A DNA stretch of 64,000 nt. Origin: Chitinophagaceae bacterium. GTDB lineage: Bacteria > Bacteroidota > Bacteroidia > Chitinophagales > Chitinophagaceae. The notes below the pieces were generated by a model that saw only the letters and a list, made by a program, of their open reading frames with translations, was not told the origin of the DNA and did not search any database. Shown piece by piece: positions 17,605 through 26,068 of the stretch (its first letter is position 1; every line of letters begins with the position of its first letter). The position numbers were made by a program, and so were the translations under genes. The stretch is from the NCBI GenBank assembly GCA_024643655.1, contig JAHEMM010000002.1:1-64000 (forward strand), in the 5' to 3' direction.

Positions 17605-17720
17605 AGCAATCTTTTTAAGTGATAAGAAATTGAAAAACGCAAGAATCTAATGGGTATTAAGAATCGGATTTCATTTAATCACAAACGAAAACTAGTTGGC
17701 ACAGATTACAAAAAAAATAA

Positions 17721-18098
17721 TTAACTATTTTCTAAAAAAACGTTGAATTCGTTTTTAAGATCAATCAATGTTTCTTCTAAGAGACGGAATTCTGTTAAAA
17801 GGCTTTCATGTTTTGCGTAACTATCTTCATTTACATTACCATTGAAAGCAACTTTTTCGAAATTCATTTTTCGATCATGTACTTTAATAGATTGCTTTAG
17901 GTCGTGGATATTAATTAGTTGAATGTGAAATTGATTGTGAAGATGCTCTACATCTTTAAGCTGTTCCTTGGAAAGCGGCTTCCCGGCAACTTGTCGGAGC
18001 TTTGTTTCATCAATGTTTAATTCCTCCCGATATTGACGAAGTTTTTCTCTCCAAACATTACACTGCGATGAAAGCTGTGAAATATCAACCTGAACCAT
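17721..18098 (-). CDS. Small coiled-coil protein of unknown function
   Basis: A 125-residue, highly charged and almost fully helical protein ('WREKLRQYREELNIDETKLRQVAG', 'LLTEFRLLEETLIDLKNEFNVFLENS'). It has no signal peptide, no membrane segment and no Cys cluster, so it should be a cytoplasmic coiled-coil protein. It follows 122 bases behind the start of the EF-G-like gene on the same strand and could be transcribed with it, but no sequence feature ties the functions together. An 11-bp inverted repeat lies upstream. Not recognised. Confidence 0.7.
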   Translation of the reverse strand: MVQVDISQLSSQCNVWREKLRQYREELNIDETKLRQVAGKPLSKEQLKDVEHLHNQFHIQLINIHDLKQSIKVHDRKMNFEKVAFNGNVNEDSYAKHESLLTEFRLLEETLIDLKNEFNVFLENS

Positions 18099-18122
18099 AG
18101 CATTAAATTTTAGTGCTTGCCC

Positions 18123-18171
18123 AATTATTGTAATTAATCAATAATCATGGCAAACTGGGTTTACAATAATT
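18123..18171. promoter_or_regulatory. Inverted repeat upstream of the coiled-coil gene
   Basis: AATTATTGTAA (18123-18133) and TTACAATAATT (18161-18171) are perfect reverse complements 27 bases apart, 25-73 bases upstream of the start. The rest of the gap up to 18550 is AT-rich, and I see no gene or other clear signal there. Confidence 0.3.
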
Positions 18172-18551
18172 AACTAAAATTTCCTGTGGGGTTGGGATCG
18201 AAACTGGGATTAAATATTCGTTGGTAAATTAAGAAAGAATCCTGTAAATCCAAATAAACTAAAGTTTATTTTTTCAACAGATTTCTATAATTTATAAATT
18301 CAACAAACTGAGCCTGCAATTATTACTATGCCAAGCACCTCTTGAAAATTTAGAAATATTTTTCATGCATTTAGGACTTAATCAACTCTGTAACCATTAT
18401 GCCATGAATTTGACTTTCAGCATCTTAGAGCTATAATAATGACTTGTTGACAAATACTGACTTTACCGATTAATCAAATCCAAATTTCTCTGTATATTAA
18501 AAATAATTGCTATTGAAATATAGCAAAATAGTATTCTGCTAATTCTAGTAA

Positions 18552-18589
18552 ATAGTGAAGCCCCGATTTAATAATTGGGGCTTCACTAT
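18552..18589 (-). terminator. Hairpin terminator after the esterase gene
   Basis: Perfect 13-bp stem ATAGTGAAGCCCC / GGGGCTTCACTAT with a 12-nt AT-rich loop, 30 bases after the esterase stop. The T-run on the minus strand is weak, so efficiency is uncertain. Confidence 0.65.
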
Positions 18590-18618
18590 AATATCGATTT
18601 TAAAAGATTGCAATTATT

Positions 18619-19401
18619 TTACCAAATTGTATTCTTTAACCAACTAGATGCCTGTTGTAAATAGGCTATATAATCGCATGGTTTGTAATGTGTTAATCCA
18701 GGCGCTACAACAAAAGTAATATTACTTCCAGCAGCTTGTGAAAGTTGCACCCAATTTTGTGTTTGTGCTACAGGAAATAACTGATCATTCTGACCATGTA
18801 TTACATATAGTGGAATATTTATTTTCCTTCCGCCACCACCTTGTGCAGTCATATCGTAAGATGAAGCCATTGGGATAGCTGCTGAATAGGATTGAGGTTG
18901 TGTCTCTGCAAAAAACCAACTTCCATTTCCTCCATTACTATAACCAGTAACAGCTACTTTATTCAATTCTATTGGCCAATACTTTTTAGCCAAATCAATA
19001 AGCGTATTAACTTCCTGATTAAAATAAGGCTGGTACCAAAGTCCTTCTGCACCATATGGACTTAGAATAAAAGCATTAAGACTTGCTAATCCAGGCTCTG
19101 CCAAGCAAGCTGTAGCCTTGTAAGCTTCAGGATTTCCGCCAGAAGCGCCATGTAGTGAAAGTATTAATGGCCGTTTTTCACCAGGTGCTCTAACTGGAGC
19201 AATAACCCTAAATTCATATGTATCACCTCCCAACATAGTGAGAGAAATATCATGAACTCCTGCACTTAGATCAAGTGCTGCAAAATCATTTTCTACATCG
19301 GCAAATGTCCTGGCTGTTGTACCACCATCTTTTTTACAACTGCTTAATACAATAATCCCAATTAACATAAAAGGGAATATTATTTTTTTAAATTGTACCA
19401 T
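18619..19401 (-). CDS. Alpha/beta-hydrolase (esterase-like) lipoprotein
   Basis: A 260-residue hydrolase of the PHB-depolymerase/feruloyl-esterase-like group. The lipoprotein signal ends at Cys22 ('IVLSSC'). The nucleophile Ser155 lies in 'VTGYSNGGNGS', the acid Asp206 in 'VIHGQNDQLFP' and the base His238 in 'PGLTHYKP'; the oxyanion region is 'LSLHGASGG' near 82-89. All three catalytic residues are present. The domain seems to face the periplasm or the cell surface. Natural substrate unknown; esters of plant polysaccharides or polyesters are possible by family. It is transcribed alone. Confidence 0.87.
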   Translation of the reverse strand: MVQFKKIIFPFMLIGIIVLSSCKKDGGTTARTFADVENDFAALDLSAGVHDISLTMLGGDTYEFRVIAPVRAPGEKRPLILSLHGASGGNPEAYKATACLAEPGLASLNAFILSPYGAEGLWYQPYFNQEVNTLIDLAKKYWPIELNKVAVTGYSNGGNGSWFFAETQPQSYSAAIPMASSYDMTAQGGGGRKINIPLYVIHGQNDQLFPVAQTQNWVQLSQAAGSNITFVVAPGLTHYKPCDYIAYLQQASSWLKNTIW

Positions 19402-19651
19402 AATCTTGGTTTTGGTTTAGTAAAGTAGATTGAGTATCTAATATTATTTAATAAGACGTATTGGAATAAAATAATGTTACAGATATATACTTAATATATT
19501 TCTTTCTTTTCCAAACCAAGCCAAATTGTAAAAAAAACATTATAATATCCTCGTTTTCTTTCAATTCTTCTTACGTTACTCTTCATATTAATGACAATAG
19601 CTATATGAAAAATGCTGCATTTAGATCATCGAATTATAGATTTAAATAAAA

Positions 19652-19681
19652 AACAGGTTCGCATCAATACGAACCTGTTTA
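19652..19681 (-). terminator. Rho-independent terminator after the NTF2-like lipoprotein gene
   Basis: Perfect 11-bp stem AAACAGGTTCG / CGAACCTGTTT with an 8-nt loop; the minus strand continues into a T-rich stretch. It lies 21 bases past the stop. The rest of the 19402-19651 gap shows no gene. Confidence 0.88.
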
Positions 19682-19701
19682 AAATATCAATCCTTTAGTT
19701 G

Positions 19702-20196
19702 TTATTTGTTTAATGTTGTAGAGTCCATTGGTGCCGGAGGTGGTGGCATCATGTTCATCATATCCTTTGGATCCATATACATCCAATGCTCTACTGCTTT
19801 ACCATCTTTAAACTTTGCAATATCAACACCTGTCATTTTCATTTGCTGACCATTCATTGTTCCTGATGACTCTGACCAGGTAAAAACATATTCATCATCT
19901 GCCAAAGTTTTTGTAGTTGTTCCTTTCATATCAGGCATCATTGTTTTCCATTTCTTCATTTCTGCAATTATATTATCAAGTCCTTTTATATCGCCTTCCT
20001 CTCCTGCATGATCAACCGCATCAACGGCTATATAATCTCCTAACTTATCAAACTCACCAGCCTCATATGCTTTTGTAATAGCATCATTTACTTCGATATT
20101 TTTTTTGGCGGTAGCCGACATTCCTCCTGAATTGCCAGAACAGGAAAAAAAAGTGCTGCATACAGCAATTAATAACAGAGAGAGCAAATTTTTCAT
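19702..20196 (-). CDS. NTF2/SnoaL-like lipoprotein
   Basis: The track ORF begins at 20283, but the first 29 residues are an implausible hydrophobic stretch. The Met at 20196 gives a textbook lipoprotein signal (MKNLLSLLLIAVCSTFFSC, Cys19). The mature 145 residues show an NTF2/SnoaL-like pattern ('NDAITKAYEAGEFDKLGDYIAVDAVDHAG' then 'VAKFKDGKAVEHWMYMDPKDMM'), matching the 'ester cyclase/nuclear transport factor 2' group. The C-terminus is Met/Pro-rich ('MMNMMPPPPAPMDST'). No catalytic residues can be assigned. It stands alone between a terminator and a decayed gene region. Confidence 0.82.
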   Translation of the reverse strand: MKNLLSLLLIAVCSTFFSCSGNSGGMSATAKKNIEVNDAITKAYEAGEFDKLGDYIAVDAVDHAGEEGDIKGLDNIIAEMKKWKTMMPDMKGTTTKTLADDEYVFTWSESSGTMNGQQMKMTGVDIAKFKDGKAVEHWMYMDPKDMMNMMPPPPAPMDSTTLNK

Positions 20197-20351
20197 AATT
20201 TTTGATTTGTTGATGAAGTAAAAAGGTAAAACAATTTTAAGAATAAGCAAAACCAGTATTTTAATAAGAAGAAAGATCAGCAATAAATAAATTTTTACGC
20301 CATTGATACTGAATATTTTACAACAATCATTTTACAATAAATTCTTTTCGA

Positions 20352-20513
20352 TTATTTACTAACCTTTAAAAATTTTTGATTACCAACCAAAAGTTGACCA
20401 TCAATATCAATTTTTGTAACACTGATATAATTTCCTGTGTGTTTTATTTTAACCAATATTTTGTTTGTAGCACTTTCACAATTGCAATCATCTGATGTCC
20501 AATCCCATTTAAA
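20352..20513 (-). pseudogene. Decayed gene fragment
   Basis: On the minus strand this stretch reads 53 codons in one frame up to a TAA stop ('FKWDWTSDDCNCESATNKILVKIKHTGNYISVTKIDIDGQ..' and onward). It has protein-like composition, including a CxC, but no start: an in-frame TGA lies just before it. The sequence further upstream (to about 20565) reads well in another frame ('..NSIKKFKLLTNDILDL..'), suggesting a frameshift. It looks like the C-terminal remnant of a small, probably secreted protein. The rest of the 20197-20708 gap holds only an AT-rich hairpin (20618-20640) and no gene. Confidence 0.45.
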
Positions 20514-20708
20514 TCAAGTATATCATTGGTAAGCAGTTTGAATTTTTTAATAGAGTTGGAACTTCATATTATACTAATGTTATTTGAAATTGTAATTCTA
20601 CTATTTAATAAAAGTCAAAAAAGTATACAAAGTACTTTTTATTACTACTAAGCCGGCTACTCCTTCGGAAGACAATGCAGAAAATTAATTATTTTCTTCT
20701 GCAAAATA

Positions 20709-20734
20709 AAAGCCCCAACTACTGTTGGGGCTTT
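20709..20734 (-). terminator. Rho-independent terminator after dnaK
   Basis: Perfect 11-bp stem AAAGCCCCAAC / GTTGGGGCTTT with a TACT loop, 21 bases past the dnaK stop; the minus strand continues as TTTATTTT. Confidence 0.9.
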
Positions 20735-20754
20735 GTAATTATAGCAATTTGTGA

Positions 20755-22677
20755 TTACTTCACTTCCTCATACGGCACATCCGTCACATCATCACCTCCC
20801 ACATTTGCATCGGCAGTTTGTTGTCCTGCATTTGCATCATGGCCTTGTTGGCCATCTGCTCCAGGCGCACCTTCCTGTGTGTTCTTATACATATCCTCAC
20901 TGGCGGCAGTCCATGCAGCATTTAGTTCGGTCATTGCAGTATCGATAGCTGCTAAATCCTGACTCTTGTGTGCTTCTTTTAATTTTTCTGCCCCTGCTTC
21001 AATTGCTCCTTTCTTTTCTGCCGGGATTTTTTCACCGTATTCTTTTAATTGCTTTTCCGTTTGAAAGATCAAGCTATCCGCCTGGTTCAACTTTTCTACT
21101 TTTTCTTTCTCAATTTTATCAGCTTCTTCATTTGCTTTTGCTTCAGCTTTCATTTTCTCTACTTCTTCTTTACTTAAGCCGCTACCTGCTTCAATATGTA
21201 TCTTTTGTTCTTTACCAGTTCCTTTATCTTTTGCTGTAACATGTAAGATACCGTTGGCATCTATATCAAAAGTTACTTCAATCTGTGGAACACCTCTTGG
21301 TGCCGGTGGAATATTATCAAGATTGAACGTACCAAGGCTCTTATTATCCTTACTCATACTTCTTTCGCCTTGCAATACATGTATCTGTACACCCGGCTGG
21401 TTATCGCTGGCAGTTGAGAACACTTCTGATTTTTTCGTTGGTATGGTAGTGTTAGATGGTATCAACGGAGTCATTACACCACCCATAGTTTCAATACCTA
21501 ATGATAATGGTGTAACGTCGAGCAACAATACATCTTTAATATCACCCGTCATTACTGCACCTTGTATAGCAGCACCTACTGCAACCACTTCATCCGGATT
21601 TACTCCACGATTTGGTTTTTTACCAAAGAATTTTTCTACGATTTCCAATACTTTAGGAATACGGCTGCTACCTCCTACCATAATTACTTCATCAATTTCT
21701 GAAGGATTCAATCCTGCATCTTTCAATGCTACTTCGCATGGCTTCAGGCAACGATTGAATAAATCATCCGCAAGGCTTTCAAATTTTGCACGGGTTAATT
21801 TTTTAACCAGGTGTTTTGGCACTCCGTCAACTGCTGTTATATAAGGAAGATTGATCTCTGTTTCGGATGAAGAACTTAATTCTACTTTTGCTTTTTCTGC
21901 TGCCTCTTTCAAACGTTGCAAAGCCATCGGATCTTTACGCAAATCGATTGCTTCGTCTTTTTTAAATTCATCCGCCAGCCAGTCCATCACTACTTTATCA
22001 AAATCATCACCACCTAAATGCGTATCGCCGTTAGTAGATTTTACTTCGAATACACCATCGCCCAATTCAAGGACAGAGATATCAAACGTACCTCCACCTA
22101 AATCGAACACAGCAATCTTCTGGTCATGCTTTCCTTTATCCAATCCGTAAGCCAATGCGGCTGCAGTTGGCTCGTTCACAATTCTTTTTACAGTAAGGCC
22201 GGCAATTTCACCAGCTTCTTTAGTTGCCTGGCGCTGCGAATCGTTGAAATAAGCAGGCACGGTAATTACCGCTTCTGTAACCTCATGCCCCAAATAATCT
22301 TCAGCCGTTTTCTTCATTTTTTGCAGCACCATCGCACTGATTTCCTGTGGCGTATACAATCTGCCATCTATGTCAATACGAACGGTATTATTGTCACCTT
22401 TTGCTACTTTATAGCTCCAATGGCTTATTTCTTCGGTTACTTCGTCGAACTGGCGACCCATAAAACGCTTTACAGAGCTGATGGTATTATGCGGATTGGT
22501 AATGGCCTGTCGTTTAGCCGGATCACCTACCTTACGTTCACCGTTTTTCAAAAAAGCTACAACTGAAGGGGTGGTACGGCGGCCTTCGTCATTGGCAATT
22601 ACCACTGGTTCGCCGTTTTCCATTACGGAAACACAGCTATTGGTGGTTCCTAAGTCTATTCCTATTATTTTTCCCAT
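20755..22677 (-). CDS. dnaK: Molecular chaperone DnaK (Hsp70)
   Basis: A 640-residue Hsp70 that folds and protects proteins in ATP-driven cycles with DnaJ and GrpE. The ATPase domain starts '[21 protein letters not shown]' and includes '[20 protein letters not shown]', '[14 protein letters not shown]' and '[10 protein letters not shown]'. The substrate-binding domain begins after '[14 protein letters not shown]' near 390 and ends in the helical lid. The C-terminus has the 'DVPYEEVK' tail, close to the conserved EEVK ending. Length and motifs are those of the housekeeping gene. It is monocistronic here: dnaJ and grpE are not adjacent. Several long shadow ORFs lie opposite it. Confidence 0.99.
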   Translation of the reverse strand: MGKIIGIDLGTTNSCVSVMENGEPVVIANDEGRRTTPSVVAFLKNGERKVGDPAKRQAITNPHNTISSVKRFMGRQFDEVTEEISHWSYKVAKGDNNTVRIDIDGRLYTPQEISAMVLQKMKKTAEDYLGHEVTEAVITVPAYFNDSQRQATKEAGEIAGLTVKRIVNEPTAAALAYGLDKGKHDQKIAVFDLGGGTFDISVLELGDGVFEVKSTNGDTHLGGDDFDKVVMDWLADEFKKDEAIDLRKDPMALQRLKEAAEKAKVELSSSSETEINLPYITAVDGVPKHLVKKLTRAKFESLADDLFNRCLKPCEVALKDAGLNPSEIDEVIMVGGSSRIPKVLEIVEKFFGKKPNRGVNPDEVVAVGAAIQGAVMTGDIKDVLLLDVTPLSLGIETMGGVMTPLIPSNTTIPTKKSEVFSTASDNQPGVQIHVLQGERSMSKDNKSLGTFNLDNIPPAPRGVPQIEVTFDIDANGILHVTAKDKGTGKEQKIHIEAGSGLSKEEVEKMKAEAKANEEADKIEKEKVEKLNQADSLIFQTEKQLKEYGEKIPAEKKGAIEAGAEKLKEAHKSQDLAAIDTAMTELNAAWTAASEDMYKNTQEGAPGADGQQGHDANAGQQTADANVGGDDVTDVPYEEVK

Positions 22678-22832
22678 GTCTTTATTTTTTTAATTCACTA
22701 TAAATAGTCAATCATTATGCCGACAGGGGGAAAAGTGCAAAAATGTCAGTCACATTTGTTTTTTTGCCAGCTTCAGTGCCTTGATTGAGCTGACGTTGCG
22801 ATGCTCCGTTCTGGGTTCGGTTCGTTGGGCAT

Positions 22833-23537
22833 CTATTTAAAATTCCCGATGATTTCATCTTGTGTTTCGCTGAATTTTTTCATCGTATTGGAAGCTGCTG
22901 TATTCGCTTTGTTTTGCCTCTCCATATAGATTTGCATCTTTAGCTGTTGCTGCTCCCCAATTTCACTTAAAGAATCAAGGTCATCCTTAATTTGCTTTTT
23001 CATTAGTCCCAGCTCAGCTTTTGAAGTTTTTTGTACAACAGAATTACTACGAACCAGTTTTACAGTATCTGGATTTTGGCTTTTTTGTATCGCAATAGTT
23101 TTACTTCTTAACAGATTAAAAGAATCCAGCTGTACAGAAGTCACTGATTGCTGCTTCTCTTTCAATATAGATTGCATGTCTCGCAGTTCCTGCTTTTGTT
23201 TGTTGATGGCTTTTACACTATTCATAATCGCTTTCAAATCTTCTTGTGCACTTTTGGATGCCTGCATCAAAATAAAGAAAGTCATTGCCTCAATATCATT
23301 GTTACTCAACTTAACGAGCCTCACATATTCTCTAGCCATTTTATGCGCTTCACTATCCGGCAGGTTTCTAATATGCATTTTCAATCCAAAAGCATTGATT
23401 GATCTTATATGGCTGGCATTGATTTCTGACATGGCTTTATTAAAAAAAGCTTCTGCTTCGGGAGAAGGTTTGTCCTGTGCGGTGGTTGATGAAATAGCCA
23501 ACAGGAAAAGCAAGCTGCTTACAAGTATTGACTTCAT
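22833..23537 (-). CDS. Secreted coiled-coil protein of unknown function
   Basis: This 234-residue protein has a signal peptide (MKSILVSSLLFLLAISSTTAQ). The remainder is helical and highly charged. 'SQKSKELR'-like coiled-coil stretches cover about 105-135 ('MNSVKAINKQKQELRDMQSILKEKQQ') and 175-230. No catalytic motif or membrane segment is seen apart from the signal. It lies 155 bases upstream of dnaK on the same strand, but an operon is uncertain. It is probably periplasmic. The 479-base gap on its upstream side (23538-24016) is AT-rich and holds no gene that I can see. Confidence 0.75.
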   Translation of the reverse strand: MKSILVSSLLFLLAISSTTAQDKPSPEAEAFFNKAMSEINASHIRSINAFGLKMHIRNLPDSEAHKMAREYVRLVKLSNNDIEAMTFFILMQASKSAQEDLKAIMNSVKAINKQKQELRDMQSILKEKQQSVTSVQLDSFNLLRSKTIAIQKSQNPDTVKLVRSNSVVQKTSKAELGLMKKQIKDDLDSLSEIGEQQQLKMQIYMERQNKANTAASNTMKKFSETQDEIIGNFK

Positions 23538-23997
23538 GGTTTAAGGTTTAGATTAATGAAGTTCTACTTTTTCTTTGAATTGTGAACAAAGTAATTTTGT
23601 AGAAAAGATAGCCTGTAATAGCTATTATATTTGTACAACAAACCCGATTTTTTAAAAATTTCCATTGCTGATAAGTTGATGATAAAAGCAAAAAATGTGT
23701 TGATTACACTCCATATTCGGGCATATATTTAAAATAGATTGAAAAGATCACCAGCAGTAAATGAAACATATTTTTCAATTTCAAATGCAAAAAATCAAAT
23801 GCCAATCCTGATTATTTATTACAAATAATAAACACAACTGCTTATTTTTTTAAGCCCCATACCTTTTTTTAAAAATCCAAGAGTTTAAAAAAATAAATTC
23901 TTAATTGAATGATGTAAAGTCTACTGGATAATATCCGACTATTACTTGATAATTCTTAGCCTATTCTTCACAAATCCTTACTATTTCTTTAGCTACT

Positions 23998-24015
23998 TTT
24001 ACAATTAATTGTAAA
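23998..24015. promoter_or_regulatory. 18-bp perfect palindrome at the DUF4403 start
   Basis: TTTACAATTAATTGTAAA is a perfect palindrome ending one base before the ATG of the DUF4403 gene. It could be an operator or affect initiation. In AT-rich DNA one such match per window is not far from chance. Confidence 0.25.
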
Positions 24016-24016
24016 C

Positions 24017-25471
24017 ATGAAGGGAAAGTATTTTTTATTAACAATCAGCTTAATTGCTTCGCTTTGCTCCTGCTCACAAAAAATAAGCAAAGGCAATCAA
24101 AAAATTGACCCGGCAAACCCAGACTTGTCCGCTGGAAATTTTAAACTCGATTCTTTACCAGAGTCAGAAATTAATATCCCCATACAGATTAATCTGAAGC
24201 CCATGTATGCCATGGCAGATAAAAGTGTGGATACGGTTTTTAATTCTCCCGGTTACCCCGACAAATGGATACAGGATGGATGCGACTCAAGATACAAATA
24301 TGAATTCCGCCGTAGTCCGTTAAAAATAACCGGCGCTGGCAATACATTGAATATTGGATTTACAGGATTTTATAGAATTATCGGCTCTACCCGGATTTGT
24401 GTGAACGGCACTGTAATTTCTCCCTGGACACCCGAATGTAGCTGTGGATTTGGCAAAGAAGCTGAACGAAGAGTAGAAGTTTCGCTATCTAATTCACTCA
24501 CTGTTTCCCCAGACTACAAAGTAAAATTAGCCGTAAAAAGAAATGAACCCAAGCCATTGGATAAATGTGAAGTATGTTTCTGGGGGCAGGATATTACTAA
24601 ACAAGTGATGAAAGGGTTAATTGAAGAATTGGATGCTTCTAAAAAAGATATGGAGAAAACGTATGGTTCTGTGGATCTGAAACCCTACTTCCAGCAAGTA
24701 TGGGACAAACTTAATCTTAACTACAATCTCTACAACTTGGGATGGTTGCAGATGAACCCACAAAAATTCCGTATCAATAATTTATTTATAAAAAATGATT
24801 CACTCAACGTTTTTCTTGGATTAACAGCAAAACCTTATATCAGTTTTGAACAACCAACCGATAAAATTTCAAAGCTTCCCAACCTGGGGCCTTTTAGCAG
24901 GCAACAGGGATTTTCCATCTTTTTAGATGCGGTGCTGAATTATGACTCCTTAAGTGCTATTATGAACAGTCAGGCAAAAGGAAAAGAGTTTGATTTTAAA
25001 AAAGGATTTATCAAAAAGAAATTTATTATTGAAGATTGCAGTGTATACGGTGGTGGATTTGACAAAATGGTAATAAAGGTGAAATTCACCGGTACAAATG
25101 ACGGCGTAGTTTATTTAACCGGTAAACCCGTTTATGATGATGATAATAAAACAATTGAAGTCGAAGACATTGATTTCGACATTAAATCAAAAAATATTTT
25201 ATTAGGCTCCGCTGATTGGTTATTCGACAAAAAAATAACCAAAGAAATAACAAAGTATGCCCGCTTTGATTTGAAAGACTATATCGACTCTGCCAAAATT
25301 ACAATCAACGAACAGTTAAATCAGGAATGGTACACCGGCATAAGAAGTGTGGGAAATATCAAAGACATGAAACTTATTAAAGTTTATCCTATGGAAAAGC
25401 ATCTTGTTATTAGAAGTAACTGTACGGGTAACCTTGCCGTTAAAGTGGAGTCAATCGATTTCAGTCTTTAA
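24017..25471 (+). CDS. DUF4403 family lipoprotein
   Basis: This 484-residue protein starts with a lipoprotein signal (MKGKYFLLTISLIASLCSC, Cys19) and has the layout of the DUF4403 family: tandem long beta-sheet domains, each beginning with a segment like 'ESEINIPIQINLKPMYAMADK' (about 50-70) and later 'NNLFIKNDSLNVFLGLTAKPYISF' (about 257-280). The family is widespread in Bacteroidota without a known biochemical role; the fold is thought to resemble tubular lipid-binding proteins (weak recollection). Four Cys in 'DKCEVCFWG' and 'PECSCGFG' are notable. It overlaps the convergent gtrA-like gene by 11 bases at the 3' end. It is probably an envelope protein. Confidence 0.85.
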   Translation: MKGKYFLLTISLIASLCSCSQKISKGNQKIDPANPDLSAGNFKLDSLPESEINIPIQINLKPMYAMADKSVDTVFNSPGYPDKWIQDGCDSRYKYEFRRSPLKITGAGNTLNIGFTGFYRIIGSTRICVNGTVISPWTPECSCGFGKEAERRVEVSLSNSLTVSPDYKVKLAVKRNEPKPLDKCEVCFWGQDITKQVMKGLIEELDASKKDMEKTYGSVDLKPYFQQVWDKLNLNYNLYNLGWLQMNPQKFRINNLFIKNDSLNVFLGLTAKPYISFEQPTDKISKLPNLGPFSRQQGFSIFLDAVLNYDSLSAIMNSQAKGKEFDFKKGFIKKKFIIEDCSVYGGGFDKMVIKVKFTGTNDGVVYLTGKPVYDDDNKTIEVEDIDFDIKSKNILLGSADWLFDKKITKEITKYARFDLKDYIDSAKITINEQLNQEWYTGIRSVGNIKDMKLIKVYPMEKHLVIRSNCTGNLAVKVESIDFSL

Positions 25472-25985
25472 TATCATCTGTATACTCATCAGGCAATGAT
25501 GCTTTGAAAGAGAAATTGCGTTGTGCTATATAGCTGAACATAATTACAATACAAATTGTTATTATTTGCGCAAAAATTGGATACACATAAAATTTTTCGA
25601 CCATAATTTTTAATAGCAGATAATTGATAAAGAGATTAAACAAGCAAACCAGCAAATACCGGAAAAGCTGAATCCTACCCTTCATGTTGGAATCATTAAA
25701 AACTACGTACTTCGACATAAAGAATCCAACCGGAAAAGTCACACAAAAAGATAAGAACAATGCTGCGTTATGGCCTTCAAAAGCAAAGAATCCAAAATGA
25801 AAGACTTTCTCTGCAAAAATGTATTTAAAAGCAATATAATAGACAATGAGACCAAGCAATGTATTCCCACCACCCGAAGCTGCATATCGAAAGGTTTGAA
25901 TATTCATTAGCCTCTTAAAAGGAGGATAAAAAAAATCAATAATCGGGAGCACAAAATCCCTGGCACTATGTATATGTCTACGCAC
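25461..25985 (-). CDS. GtrA family membrane protein
   Basis: A 174-residue integral membrane protein with four predicted helices (about residues 38-55, 68-90, 107-127 and 134-156). The motif 'FRYAASGGGNTLLGLIVYYIAF' at the start of helix 1 identifies the GtrA/DPMS-like family, whose members are thought to flip or carry polyprenyl-linked sugars for cell-wall or lipopolysaccharide glycosylation. 'VGFFMSKYVVF' in the loop after helix 2 and 'QRNFSF' after helix 4 are also typical. No glycosyltransferase gene is adjacent. It overlaps the convergent DUF4403 gene by 11 bases. Confidence 0.88.
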   Translation of the reverse strand: MRRHIHSARDFVLPIIDFFYPPFKRLMNIQTFRYAASGGGNTLLGLIVYYIAFKYIFAEKVFHFGFFAFEGHNAALFLSFCVTFPVGFFMSKYVVFNDSNMKGRIQLFRYLLVCLFNLFINYLLLKIMVEKFYVYPIFAQIITICIVIMFSYIAQRNFSFKASLPDEYTDDIKD

Positions 25986-26068
25986 TAGTCTTGCAAATGT
26001 ACTATTGAAATGGTAATTAAGGAATTAGCAATTGGGTTTCGTAAATTTGCCGACTAAACACCCATTGG

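Noticed and set aside
20618-20640. AAAAAGTA / TACTTTTT hairpin in the dnaK downstream gap
   Set aside because: It could be a terminator but no gene ends next to it on either strand; too AT-rich to judge.
21254-22566. Several long plus-strand ORFs opposite dnaK
   Set aside because: All are antisense shadows of dnaK, which has conserved motifs throughout.
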